Source: Oscillospiraceae bacterium
GTDB lineage: Bacteria; Bacillota; Clostridia; Oscillospirales; Acutalibacteraceae
DNA length: 61,454 bases
NCBI GenBank assembly: GCA_031271865.1
Contig: JAISUW010000002.1
Coordinates: 1 to 61,454, forward strand
Direction: 5' to 3'
Each line of letters starts with the position of its first letter. Within the stretch, counting starts at the first letter, position 1. Below, piece by piece: positions 43,039 through 50,737 of the stretch. The notes beneath the pieces are model-generated. The model did not search any database. It was not told the DNA's origin and saw only the letters and a list, made by a program, of their open reading frames with translations. Position numbers and translations under genes: made by a program.

Positions 43039-43974
43039 ATGGGCATTGCACTCAAGCAACTCACCAAGGTCTTCGGGGAGAAGAAGGCTGTAGATAAACT
43101 GGACTTAGAAATGCCAGAACCGGGCATTTACGGCCTCATCGGCACCAACGGTGCGGGCAAGACGACCACCATCCGTATGATGCTGGGTGTCCTGCGCCCC
43201 GATGGCGGAGAAGTCCTCTGGAACGGCGCAGCTTTCGCGCCGAACGCTCCGCGCTATGGTTACCTCCCGGAGGAACGCGGCATTTACGCAAAGAGCAAAG
43301 TGGCAGTGCAGCTCCGGTACTTCGCAGAGCTGAAAGGTCTCTCTAAGAGCGAGGCAGCAGATGCCACCAAATGGTGGCTGGAACGGCTGAGAATCACTGA
43401 ATACGCCGATATGCAGGCGGAGAAACTCTCCAAAGGCAACCAGCAGAAAGTCCAGATGATCACCTGCCTGCTCCACGACCCGGAGCTGATTGTTATGGAC
43501 GAGCCTTTCTCCGGTTTGGATCCGGTGAATACGGAACAGTTCCGTGAGCTGCTGCTGGAACTGGAGTCAAAGGGAAAGTATATCTTTCTCTCCTCCCACC
43601 AGATGTCTACCGTTGAAGAGTATTGTAAAAACATTACGCTCCTCCACCGCGGCGAAACGCTGCTGCAAGGAAACCTCAAAGAAATCAAACATGGCTACGG
43701 GCATACGCGTCTCATTGTGGATGCCCCGCCGGATGCCCTCGCCCTGGCTTCCGATTACGGCCTTACCCTGCTGGACCGGCGCGGGGATGATACTACTTTT
43801 TCCATTCCCGCCGACAACGCCGATGCAAGGTGCGAAAAATACCTTCGCACCCTCTTGGAAAAGGGCATTCTGCCGCTGAAGTTTACGCTCTCTGAGCCTT
43901 CGCTGCATGAAATCTTTATCGAGAAAGTCGGTGCGGAAGAGGCTGCCACAGCGGAAAGCCCCTTGCGGGGCTGA
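43039..43974 (+). CDS. NatA-type ABC transporter ATP-binding protein
   Basis: 311 residues. Walker A GTNGAGKTT, Q-loop region YLPEERGIY, signature LSKGNQQKVQ, Walker B LIVMDEPFSGLDP and the H-loop SSHQM are all in order. The C-terminal extension of about 90 residues is typical of NatA/CcmA-like subunits of ABC-2 exporters. It pairs with the permease starting at 44059 to export sodium, drugs or peptides; substrate unknown. The last residues (SPLRG and stop) are encoded by the first of four GCCCC palindromes, so a mobile or expanding repeat has supplied the C-terminus. Confidence 0.93.
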   Translation: MGIALKQLTKVFGEKKAVDKLDLEMPEPGIYGLIGTNGAGKTTTIRMMLGVLRPDGGEVLWNGAAFAPNAPRYGYLPEERGIYAKSKVAVQLRYFAELKGLSKSEAADATKWWLERLRITEYADMQAEKLSKGNQQKVQMITCLLHDPELIVMDEPFSGLDPVNTEQFRELLLELESKGKYIFLSSHQMSTVEEYCKNITLLHRGETLLQGNLKEIKHGYGHTRLIVDAPPDALALASDYGLTLLDRRGDDTTFSIPADNADARCEKYLRTLLEKGILPLKFTLSEPSLHEIFIEKVGAEEAATAESPLRG

Positions 43975-44029
43975 AATGCCCCTTCAGGGCACAATTGCCC
44001 CTACAGGGCACCACTGCCCCTACGGGGCA
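43957..44029. repeat. Array of four GCCCC palindromes between natA- and natB-type genes
   Basis: Centres are 19-20 bases apart: AGCCCC-TTGC-GGGGCT (43957-43972), TGCCC/GGGCA (43977-43991), TGCCC/GGGCA (43996-44010), TGCCCCTACGGGGCA (44015-44029). The first overlaps the upstream stop codon. Confidence 0.88.
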
Positions 44030-44058
44030 CCCCCACACGAACGAAAGCAGGTATAGAT

Positions 44059-45396
44059 ATGTTCAAGCAAATCAAGACAGTAGCGTCATTCACGATAGCG
44101 GAGACGTTGCACCGCAAGAGCTTCTGGGTAACGACGGTGCTATTTGTAGTATTGATGGCGGCGCTGGGATTTTTCATGCCGATGCTTCTGCAATCGAATG
44201 CAGACGATGCGGGAGCGAACCCAACGGAGGTACAGATTGAAGAATCGGTACTGCAGAACAGTTTCGGAGAGGGAAGTGTATGCTATCTGTTAGAGGAGGG
44301 GGAGAAGCAGTTTACGGATCTCTCGGCACTCTTGCAGGGACTGGGCTATGCGCGCGTAGAACCGGTAGCGGATGAAGCGGCTTTTGAAGCTGCCAAGGCG
44401 TATACAGCACAGGGAAACAATACGGTGTGCCTGAGAGTTGCACCGGCGCCGGATGCATCCAACCCGGTGCCTGTAGTCACCTTGGTGACAAAGGACTATA
44501 TCAACGGAGCGATCGTACAAGCAATCGTGCAATCTGCGCTGGACACGCAATACAAGTCGGAGACACTGACCAAACTTGGTTTGAATCCTGAGGAAGCGCT
44601 GAAGTTGGTTTCGTTTAACGTACCGATTCTTATGGAGACGACCGGATCCGATCCGGTCGGGAGTATGATATTCGGCATTGCGCTGATGGCCATTATGTTC
44701 TTCTCCATACTGTTCTTTGGGTCGGCGGTGGCTACATCCGTGGCGCAGGAGAAATCCTCCCGCGTCATGGAGACATTGGTTGTGTCTGCCAGACCGAAAG
44801 CAATCCTTTTGGGCAAGTGCTTGGGTTCCGGAATCGTGGGTCTCTGCCAGATGGTAGCGCTGCTCTCAACGGCGGCACTCAGTCTGCGCATCTTTGTCAG
44901 CGACGCGCAGCGGGATCTGTTCCATATGCCCGAATTAGGCTTGAAGTCCATCCTGCTGCTGCTCGTGTTCTTCCTTGGTGGGTACTCGCTGTTTGTGATG
45001 ATCAACTCCGCCTGCGGGGCACTCGTATCCAAGATGGAGGATTTGCAGCAGGCTTCCATGCCCGCGCAGTTGATAGCCATGGCCTCTTTCTACGGCGGCT
45101 ATATCCCGACGGCCTTTTCCGCTGTTCCCGGTTCGACGGCAAGCACAAGCACGGTCACAATGCTGATTCCGTTCACCGCGCCCTATGCCGTGTGCGGACG
45201 CATCCTCAACGGCACGGAGATGGATACTAAGGTTATAGCCCTGTCCCTCCTGCTTCTCATCGCTACAATTGCAGTATGTGCTTGGTTCTCCGTCAAGGTA
45301 TACACTGCCTCTGTCCTGCATTACGGCACGCGCCTAAAGCTTTCTGATGCTTGGAAACTGTCAAAGGCAGAAAAAACTGCCCGTGTGTTCGATTGA
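44059..45396 (+). CDS. ABC-2 type (NatB-like) permease
   Basis: 445 residues. One membrane segment near the N-terminus (KSFWVTTVLFVVLMAALGFF), a large extracellular domain (about residues 45-200), then five or so segments at the C-terminal half: MIFGIALMAIMFFSILFFGSAVA, the LGSGIVGLCQMVALLSTAALSL region, ILLLLVFFLGGYSLFVMI, QLIAMASFYGGYIP and VIALSLLLLIATIAVCAW. The sequence VAQEKSSRVMETLVVSARP, between the second and third, is the hallmark of NatB/YhaP-type permeases. It works with the ATPase upstream as an exporter. The first 30 codons favour A- and G-ending codons more than the neighbour does, but this alone does not prove transfer. Confidence 0.9.
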   Translation: MFKQIKTVASFTIAETLHRKSFWVTTVLFVVLMAALGFFMPMLLQSNADDAGANPTEVQIEESVLQNSFGEGSVCYLLEEGEKQFTDLSALLQGLGYARVEPVADEAAFEAAKAYTAQGNNTVCLRVAPAPDASNPVPVVTLVTKDYINGAIVQAIVQSALDTQYKSETLTKLGLNPEEALKLVSFNVPILMETTGSDPVGSMIFGIALMAIMFFSILFFGSAVATSVAQEKSSRVMETLVVSARPKAILLGKCLGSGIVGLCQMVALLSTAALSLRIFVSDAQRDLFHMPELGLKSILLLLVFFLGGYSLFVMINSACGALVSKMEDLQQASMPAQLIAMASFYGGYIPTAFSAVPGSTASTSTVTMLIPFTAPYAVCGRILNGTEMDTKVIALSLLLLIATIAVCAWFSVKVYTASVLHYGTRLKLSDAWKLSKAEKTARVFD

Positions 45397-45515
45397 TAGT
45401 ATATTTATATTATAACCAGTCGTTTTTTAGGAAAACTCTCCCACCTTTTCCCTCCGCTGAATTATTTTTGGGCAATATGCACAAATATCGGCGGAAAATA
45501 TACCAAAAGTTCCAT

Positions 45516-45544
45516 TTGCATTTTTGGAAATTTTGTGGTACAAT
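45516..45544 (+). promoter_or_regulatory. Promoter of the solute-binding lipoprotein gene
   Basis: TTGCAT at 45516-45521, 17-base spacer, TACAAT at 45539-45544. Confidence 0.75.
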
Positions 45545-45573
45545 TGTAAAGTCAGTTTTGAGAGGGATGCCCC

Positions 45574-47202
45574 GTGCGGATGAATACAAAGCCCTTACGC
45601 CGAATCTTGGCAAGCGTGTTGCCTGTATGTCTGCTGGTGCTATTAGCCTGCAACGGTTCGGGAAATACGGATGCAGACGGCACCGAAGCCACACTCCCCC
45701 CCACCGAGGTGCAGACGGAAAAAGCCGATAAAGGTACGCTCTCTATCCCCTTTGCCAAGCGTGATGTCCTCAACCCCTACCTCGCAGAGAGCGCACTCAA
45801 CCGACAGCTCACCTCCCTGCTGTACGAAGGGCTGTTCACAACGGACAGCACTTTCTTGGCTGTCCCGGTTTTAGCAGCCAAAGCCACGCAGGAAAACGCC
45901 TTGGAGTGGGTTATCACCCTGCAAGAGGGGCGCGTGTTCTCCGACGGCACCCCCGTATCAGCGGAGGATGTCCTCTACAGCTTCACCAAAGCCAAAGCCT
46001 CCACCCGCTACAAAGAGAACCTCAAGTACGCCAAATCCCTCAAGCTCGAGACACCCAAAGCTTCCGCAGCAACTTCCAATGAATCAGTGACTCCCTCCAC
46101 ACCCGCACAGCTGCGCCTAACGGTCACGCAAGCCAATGCGTATCTCCCGGCAGACTTAGATTTCCCGATTGTCCCAAACGGCTCCGCAGATGCCAAAAAG
46201 CTGACGAACACCGAGGCAGGCTACTACTTCAACGAAAAGTCAACCCCCGTCGGCACCGGCAGATACAAACTCACCAAAGGAGCGGATGCATTCACTCTCA
46301 CACCCAACCCCAACTATCCCGATGAAGCCCCCGGCATTACGAGCATACAGCTCATCGGTGTCACCAGCACGGAAGCACTGCCCTACGGCTTGGAAATGGG
46401 CAGCTACCAGTTCTTCTATGACGACCTCACCGACGGCAACATTGTCCGCGTCACTGCCACCACCGCTAAAGTACCGCTCACGAACTTTGTCTTTCTCGGT
46501 CTGCACGGTTGGAAAGCCCCGTTTATAGACAAGAAGTTCCGTCAAGCCGTGGCGGGAGCCATCGACACCAAGACGTTGATGAACGATGCCTACCGCGGCT
46601 ACGGCGAGGGAGTCAACGCACCTTTCCCCCCGGCATGGTACGGCTTACCGCAAGGAGCCGCCGCACCCGCGCACAAATCCGCAGCGTTGCTGACGGAGCT
46701 CGGCTACTCAGAAACGGATACCAATGGCATCCGCTCCAAGAAAGGCGGAAAGCCCCTCACCGTCAAGCTCCTCACGAATGCGGACAATGCTTTTAAAAGT
46801 GCCGCCGCCACCTCCGTCAAACGCCAGCTCAAAACCATTGGCATAGACATCCAAATCAACGCCCTCCCCGAAGCGGAGTACCTTGCAGCCATCAAAGCAA
46901 AAAACTATGATTGCTACATCGGCGAAGTAAAGCTCACCCCCTCCCTCAACCTGGCACCCCTCCTCTTAGACGGCGGCGTCGCCACCGGCGGACTCAATGC
47001 CTGGGGTCCCACCTCCCAAGCTTATCTCCAGATGCTCAAAGAGCTTCTGACCCCGGACGCATTTGTGGCCGTCTACCAAGACGAAGTTCCTTTCCTTGCC
47101 TTAGGCTACAGGTGCGGATTCGCTGCCATCTCCCGCAGTCTCACCAGCCGACTGGAATGCCGCGAAGCGGATCTCTTCGAAAATATTTCGGCATGGAACT
47201 AA
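45574..47202 (+). CDS. Peptide/nickel-type ABC transporter substrate-binding lipoprotein (SBP_bac_5)
   Basis: 542 residues with a lipoprotein signal: VLPVCLLVLLACNG places the lipid-modified Cys near residue 26. The mature part shows DVLNPYLAESALNRQLTSLLYEGLF, then WVITLQEGRVFSDGTPVSAEDVLYSF (the family signature), TGRYKL, and a C-terminal DIQINALPEAEYLAAI. This matches OppA/DppA-type solute-binding proteins of family 5, which capture peptides or other solutes on the outer membrane face. The GTG at 45574 has GAGGG seven bases upstream; the ATG at 45580 is less well placed. No OppBCDF-type permease or ATPase genes are adjacent, so it is an orphan binding protein. Confidence 0.9.
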   Translation: MRMNTKPLRRILASVLPVCLLVLLACNGSGNTDADGTEATLPPTEVQTEKADKGTLSIPFAKRDVLNPYLAESALNRQLTSLLYEGLFTTDSTFLAVPVLAAKATQENALEWVITLQEGRVFSDGTPVSAEDVLYSFTKAKASTRYKENLKYAKSLKLETPKASAATSNESVTPSTPAQLRLTVTQANAYLPADLDFPIVPNGSADAKKLTNTEAGYYFNEKSTPVGTGRYKLTKGADAFTLTPNPNYPDEAPGITSIQLIGVTSTEALPYGLEMGSYQFFYDDLTDGNIVRVTATTAKVPLTNFVFLGLHGWKAPFIDKKFRQAVAGAIDTKTLMNDAYRGYGEGVNAPFPPAWYGLPQGAAAPAHKSAALLTELGYSETDTNGIRSKKGGKPLTVKLLTNADNAFKSAAATSVKRQLKTIGIDIQINALPEAEYLAAIKAKNYDCYIGEVKLTPSLNLAPLLLDGGVATGGLNAWGPTSQAYLQMLKELLTPDAFVAVYQDEVPFLALGYRCGFAAISRSLTSRLECREADLFENISAWN

Positions 47203-47231
47203 AATAATTTTAAATAATTTGTAAAAAGTAC

Positions 47232-47260
47232 TTGACAAACGCTCCGAATTCGAGTATCAT
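47232..47260 (+). promoter_or_regulatory. Promoter of the gls24 leader
   Basis: TTGACA at 47232-47237, 17-base spacer, TATCAT at 47255-47260. The leader to the ATG at 47584 would be about 317 nt. Confidence 0.75.
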
Positions 47261-47266
47261 ATTATG

Positions 47267-47583
47267 TGGAAATTGCATTGCCCGATTTTTTCCCAATCGT
47301 CCGTTCGAAGCAGAGGAGTTGGAATACAAAAGTAAAAAAAGTGGAAAACTAAGGTGAGGAAATCGCATATTCCCTATCGACAATGTGTATGTATGAAGCA
47401 GAATTTGTTATGAAGACGTGCAAACCTTACGGATGAGGACAGGCCTACCGGTTCAGCCGGTAACCCCGAAAAACCGCAGCATAGCAGGGACGCGCCCTTA
47501 GGCCGGAGCGCGTAGCCCGACGAAAGACACATAGACCGCATCTGAAAGGTACGCTAAGACGGCGAATTGGAGGGCCGGAACGC
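47267..47583 (+). ncRNA. Long structured leader RNA or stand-alone ncRNA upstream of gls24
   Basis: A gene-free 317-nt stretch between a promoter and the Gls24-type gene. Visible helices include TACCGG/CCGGTA around 47447-47463 and ACGCGC/GCGCGT around 47490-47512, with GA-rich single-stranded segments of the sort seen in large conserved RNAs. It contains AAGGTACGCT, also present in the candidate RNA at 7.4 kb. No terminator separates it from the gene, whose GGAGGG at 47569-47574 is at the RNA's 3' end, so control of translation is possible. I suspect a known large clostridial RNA class such as raiA RNA, but I cannot confirm this. Confidence 0.55.
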
Positions 47584-47955
47584 ATGATTAAGATGGAAAA
47601 CCACCTCGGCATCATCGATGTCACCCAGACCTACTTCAGCGAAATCATCGGCGGCGCTGTTACCTCTTGCTTTGGGGTAGCCGGCATGAGCCATGCGGGA
47701 GCCAAGCAGAACCTGCGCACCCGCCTGCGCTCCGCCAAAGAGTTCCCCGACCAAGGGGTGCGCGTCTACCGCGTGGGAAATACACTTGTGGTGGATTTGC
47801 ATATCATCGTCACCTATGGATTGAATATCTCCGCTATTGTGCAGAGTATCTCCAACAAGGTCCGCTATACCGTCGAAGAGGCCACCGGACTGACCGTCAG
47901 CAAGGTCAATGTCTTCGTCGACGGAATGCTCTCCCGCCAAACCACGCTCGCCTGA
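47584..47955 (+). CDS. Asp23/Gls24 family envelope stress protein
   Basis: 123 residues with the Asp23/Gls24 pattern: MENHLGIIDVTQTYFSEIIGGAVTSCFGVAGM at the start, VRVYRVGNTLVVDLHIIVTYGLNISAIVQSI and a C-terminal VNVFVDGM. These small acidic proteins associate with the membrane or cell envelope and help stress resistance, and in many Firmicutes YloU-type members lie near fatty-acid or DAK-type genes; no such neighbour is visible here. Its start codon follows GGAGGG by nine bases. Its expression may be governed by the 317-nt leader. A 12-bp terminator stem follows at 47984. Confidence 0.9.
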   Translation: MIKMENHLGIIDVTQTYFSEIIGGAVTSCFGVAGMSHAGAKQNLRTRLRSAKEFPDQGVRVYRVGNTLVVDLHIIVTYGLNISAIVQSISNKVRYTVEEATGLTVSKVNVFVDGMLSRQTTLA

Positions 47956-47983
47956 GTTCCCCGCTTTGTAGCTAAATAGGTTT

Positions 47984-48015
47984 ACACCGGAGTCGTTTCG
48001 ACTCCGGTGTTTCTC
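47984..48015 (+). terminator. Terminator of gls24
   Basis: ACACCGGAGTCG, loop TTT, CGACTCCGGTGT, then TTCTC. Twelve perfect pairs; short U-tract. Confidence 0.8.
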
Positions 48016-48024
48016 AGGCGGGCG

Positions 48025-48094
48025 GCGGCCGCATTGCGGCCGCAGGCGAGAGACCGCAATGCGGTCTCCCCCCGGAGGCCGTAATACGGCCTCC
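48025..48094. repeat. Array of three CCGYA-N-TRCGG palindromes
   Basis: GCGGCCGCA-T-TGCGGCCGC (48025-48043), GAGACCGCA-A-TGCGGTCTC (48050-48068), GGAGGCCGTA-A-TACGGCCTCC (48074-48094). Same architecture and spacing, different sequence; each change in one arm is matched in the other. Confidence 0.9.
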
Positions 48095-48541
48095 TCAGAA
48101 CAGCCCCCTAATGAAGCGGATAAACCCACCGATGAGGTCATGAGTGAGCCAATTCCAGAGGTCGGCAAACCAGTCACAGATTTTGTCAAAGAGAGTGGGC
48201 GCTTTGACGTAGTTGACATAGACGCAATGGGTATAGCCCTGCACGGGGCAATTGTTGTAATAATAGGTCATGGTATAGCTGACATTGGTACCGGCGCGGC
48301 CGGCGGGCACTTTAATGAGCTTCCCGTCCGAAGAGAAGACCAAGCCCTCCGGGCCATCGAGGTGGGTATAGCAGTTGGTGGGGGGAGCGGCAAGGGAGAT
48401 GGCACCGCTTGTTATGGTACCATCGGGGGCAGCGGTCGCGTAATAACCGGCCGCCGAGGCTCCAACGGCGAGCATTCCGCAGAGAGCCAAGGTTGCCAAG
48501 AGCAGCGCGAAGAGCCGCTTGGGTAAAAACGTTTTGCGCAT
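48095..48541 (-). CDS. Small secreted protein with aromatic C-terminal tail
   Basis: 148 residues. The start at 48541 follows GGAGGA and opens a clear signal peptide (RLFALLLATLALCGMLAVG, cleavage after ASA). The mature part is about 115 residues with many Tyr, Thr and Gly and two Cys residues (TNCYTHLDG and NNCPVQGYTHC), which could form a disulfide. The last 30 residues, ICDWFADLWNWLTH onward to FIRGLF, form an aromatic amphipathic tail like that of the hydrolase-like protein ending at 13013. It may tether the protein to the membrane. No domain is recognised. It is transcribed away from gtrA, from a shared region that carries a 27-bp repeat. Confidence 0.75.
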   Translation of the reverse strand: MRKTFLPKRLFALLLATLALCGMLAVGASAAGYYATAAPDGTITSGAISLAAPPTNCYTHLDGPEGLVFSSDGKLIKVPAGRAGTNVSYTMTYYYNNCPVQGYTHCVYVNYVKAPTLFDKICDWFADLWNWLTHDLIGGFIRFIRGLF

Positions 48542-48630
48542 GAGATTCCTCCTATCGTAAGTCTGTTGCCCACGCTTCTTTTGTCGCAGGCAGCTTTTCG
48601 GATTCTCATGGGAATGTATGGATAAAAAAC

Positions 48631-48657
48631 GGTGCATTTTTTGTTACCATTTGTTAC
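48631..48657 (+). repeat. 27-bp repeat, left copy flanking gtrA
   Basis: GGTGCATTTTTTGTTACC followed by ATTTGTTAC. Its inverse lies at 49251-49277 and another copy at 57263-57289. Confidence 0.85.
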
Positions 48658-48694
48658 TATTTGGATGTGATATGGTAAAGCCGACAAGATGCAC

Positions 48695-48723
48695 TTGCAA
48701 CTTCTGCCGGAATATGGTATACT
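48695..48723 (+). promoter_or_regulatory. Promoter of gtrA-like gene
   Basis: TTGCAA at 48695-48700, 17-base spacer, TATACT at 48718-48723. Confidence 0.8.
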
Positions 48724-48762
48724 ATTTTTAGAAACCAATTCAATTTACCGGAGGAAAGCGAT

Positions 48763-49251
48763 TTGGAAACCGAAAAAGCTGCCGTCCCCCAACTGACCAT
48801 GAAAGAGAATATCATCCAGACCGTCAAGTTCTTTGCGATTTCCGCCTCTGCCGGAGTGCTGCAGTTCGGCATTTATACCCTGCTGACGGAGGCACTTAAG
48901 TGGAAGCACTGGCCCTGCTATTGCATCGCGCTGATGTGTTCCATTGTATACAACAATCTCATCAACCGCAAGTATACATTCAAGTCCTCCGCCAACATAT
49001 GGGTAACACTGGCAAAGATTTGTGCGCTCTATGTGGTATGGGTACCGCTGTCTACTTGGGTCAACGCTGCGATTACGGAAAGCATCACCGACCCGGAACG
49101 CTACCACACCGTGCGCTACATCTGCGAGATAGCAACCTTACTTATCAACGGTGTAGTCTGCTGGGCATGGTATCGGTTTGTAGTCTACCGCAATTCCATC
49201 AACAGTGCCGTAGAGACAGAGACGCAAACGGATACACAACCCACCGAATAG
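48763..49251 (+). CDS. GtrA-family membrane protein
   Basis: 162 residues with four membrane helices in the GtrA pattern: TVKFFAISASAGVLQFGIYTLL, the CYCIALMCSIVYNNLINRKYTF block (helix 2 ending in the conserved N-x-x-x-F-x-F-type motif), VTLAKICALYVVWVPLSTWV and ICEIATLLINGVVCWAWYRFVVYR. GtrA proteins are thought to move lipid-linked sugars across the membrane for cell-surface glycosylation. Translation starts at a TTG at 48763, supported by GGAGG eight bases upstream; the first ATG is twelve codons later. The whole gene, with its promoter, lies between inverted copies of a 27-bp repeat. No glycosyltransferase gene is adjacent. Confidence 0.88.
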   Translation: METEKAAVPQLTMKENIIQTVKFFAISASAGVLQFGIYTLLTEALKWKHWPCYCIALMCSIVYNNLINRKYTFKSSANIWVTLAKICALYVVWVPLSTWVNAAITESITDPERYHTVRYICEIATLLINGVVCWAWYRFVVYRNSINSAVETETQTDTQPTE

Positions 49252-49277
49252 TTACAATCGGTAACAAAAAATGCACC
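49251..49277 (-). repeat. 27-bp repeat, right inverted copy flanking gtrA
   Basis: Reverse complement of the left copy over its first 18 bases (GGTGCATTTTTTGTTACC) and closely similar over the rest. It begins at the last base of the gtrA stop codon. Confidence 0.85.
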
Positions 49278-49280
49278 ACC

Positions 49281-50216
49281 TCAGAACATAAACAGCACCG
49301 TGCCTATAAAGGCAACGGCGATGCCTGCTATGCCCCACTTGCCGATTTTCTCTTTGAACCATACAGCCGCCATGAGAGTACTAATCAAAATGGAGCCGCC
49401 GGTCACGAAAGGGTACAGCGCGGAGGCGGGTACAGTCTGCGCGGGGATAAGCTGGAGCAGGTAACCGATACCGGAATCCACAGCATAGATGGCGATCACA
49501 AGATAGCCTTTCCATGTGCGCTTTGCGCCATCGGCTGCCGGAGGGCATTGCGGCAGGGCGGCCGGCGTCTTCGCTTTGCCATGCCGGCGGAGATAGACAA
49601 GCAAGGCAGTCCCGGCAATACCGGCCTGGAAGAGATTCATCCAGAGGATATAATCGCTCGCCGGGATAGCCTGCGGATGAATGGCGTGTATCTTGGAGAG
49701 GACACAACTGGTGCCGTTGAGCATAAAGACTGCCATGCAGAGCGGGTAATAGCCCTTCAGGGTTTTCTTCTGCTCCCCTTTCCCACCGTCCATAGCAAAG
49801 AACAGCAGCGCAGCGGTTACAGCCGCCAGACCGATGATGCGCACTATGGACGGCTGCTCCTCCAAAAAGACCAAGCCATAGATATAAGGCAGTATCATCC
49901 CGCCCAGCATCATGAAGACCGTGTACCCCGTAACACCGCCGCGCTTGAGGGTCAGAATCCCCGTGAAGAGGGATATGGCATTGAGCGCGGCAAACGCCGC
50001 CGCCATGCCAATGGAAAATGCCGAGACCGACGGCAGCGCACGGTTGAGCAGAAGCCCCACCAATACAAAGAACGGTGCGGTCACCAAGCCGCTGACCATC
50101 GGAAAGGTCAGGTCATCCCGCATCCCATGCGCGTACTTTCGCTGGTAAAGCTTAGAGAGATTGAACTGTGCCGCAACGCACGTATCGGCTATGAGTAAAA
50201 GAATGTATGGGTGCAT
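49281..50216 (-). CDS. EamA-type (DMT superfamily) transporter
   Basis: 311 residues with about ten hydrophobic helices in two EamA halves. Seen: the N-terminal helix ILLLIADTCVAAQFNLSKLY, GVTGYTVFMMLGGMILPYIYGLVFLEEQPSIVRIIGLAAVTAALLF at the end of the first half, and the matching SALYPFVTGGSILISTLMAAVWFKEKIGKWGIAGIAVAFIGTVLF at the end of the second. DMT carriers move amino acids, nucleotide sugars or drugs; direction and substrate are not readable. AAGGAG precedes the ATG by eight bases. It is convergent with gtrA and lies 24 bases after the GNAT gene, with which it may be transcribed. Confidence 0.9.
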   Translation of the reverse strand: MHPYILLLIADTCVAAQFNLSKLYQRKYAHGMRDDLTFPMVSGLVTAPFFVLVGLLLNRALPSVSAFSIGMAAAFAALNAISLFTGILTLKRGGVTGYTVFMMLGGMILPYIYGLVFLEEQPSIVRIIGLAAVTAALLFFAMDGGKGEQKKTLKGYYPLCMAVFMLNGTSCVLSKIHAIHPQAIPASDYILWMNLFQAGIAGTALLVYLRRHGKAKTPAALPQCPPAADGAKRTWKGYLVIAIYAVDSGIGYLLQLIPAQTVPASALYPFVTGGSILISTLMAAVWFKEKIGKWGIAGIAVAFIGTVLFMF

Positions 50217-50240
50217 CCGTGTGCTCCTTGCTCTCTTTGG

Positions 50241-50714
50241 CTATAGGTCCATCTCCATAATCCGCTGCTGCGTGCAAAAACCCATAGCTTCATAGAACGC
50301 CACAGAGGCTGCGTTGCTCTCTGTCACCTTGAGTTCCAGATGCGCTAAACCTTCGCCGCAGGCAAAGCACTTGGCATAGTCGATGAGCTTTCGGCCGATA
50401 CCGACCCCGCGGCAGTCCTCCCGGACGCAGAGGTCGTCTATATACAGCCACGACCGTGCCTCCTTTGTGTGGTGCCGCTCCTGTCTGTATATTACGCAGT
50501 AACAGTGCCCCACTATGCTCCCGTCCGCGCTTTCAGCAACAAAAACCGGTTTCTCCTGGTCGGCAAGGACGGCAGCGTAGTCCTCTGCTTCCAGCTTCGG
50601 TGCCGGCGTATATAAGTCCGGGCGCAGTCCGTTGTGCAGTTGTGCCATTTGCCGCAACAGCTCACGCTCTTGCGGCCAATCGCGGGGTTCGGCAGGTCGG
50701 ATTCTGATTTGCAT
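50241..50714 (-). CDS. GNAT-family N-acetyltransferase
   Basis: 157 residues of a single GNAT domain: PRDWPQERELLRQMAQLH at the start, WLYIDDLCVREDCRGVGIGRKLIDYA with the acetyl-CoA pyrophosphate-binding R-x-x-G-x-G/A block, and the terminal LKVTESNAASVAFYEAMGF. It transfers an acetyl group from acetyl-CoA to an amine; the substrate could be a protein N-terminus, polyamine or antibiotic. The ATG at 50714 has AGGGAG upstream; the open frame runs further back, but that part is only the translated TTCGCGAA palindrome array and should not be included. Confidence 0.9.
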   Translation of the reverse strand: MQIRIRPAEPRDWPQERELLRQMAQLHNGLRPDLYTPAPKLEAEDYAAVLADQEKPVFVAESADGSIVGHCYCVIYRQERHHTKEARSWLYIDDLCVREDCRGVGIGRKLIDYAKCFACGEGLAHLELKVTESNAASVAFYEAMGFCTQQRIMEMDL

Positions 50715-50737
50715 GGTATGCTCCCTTTCGTTTCGTT

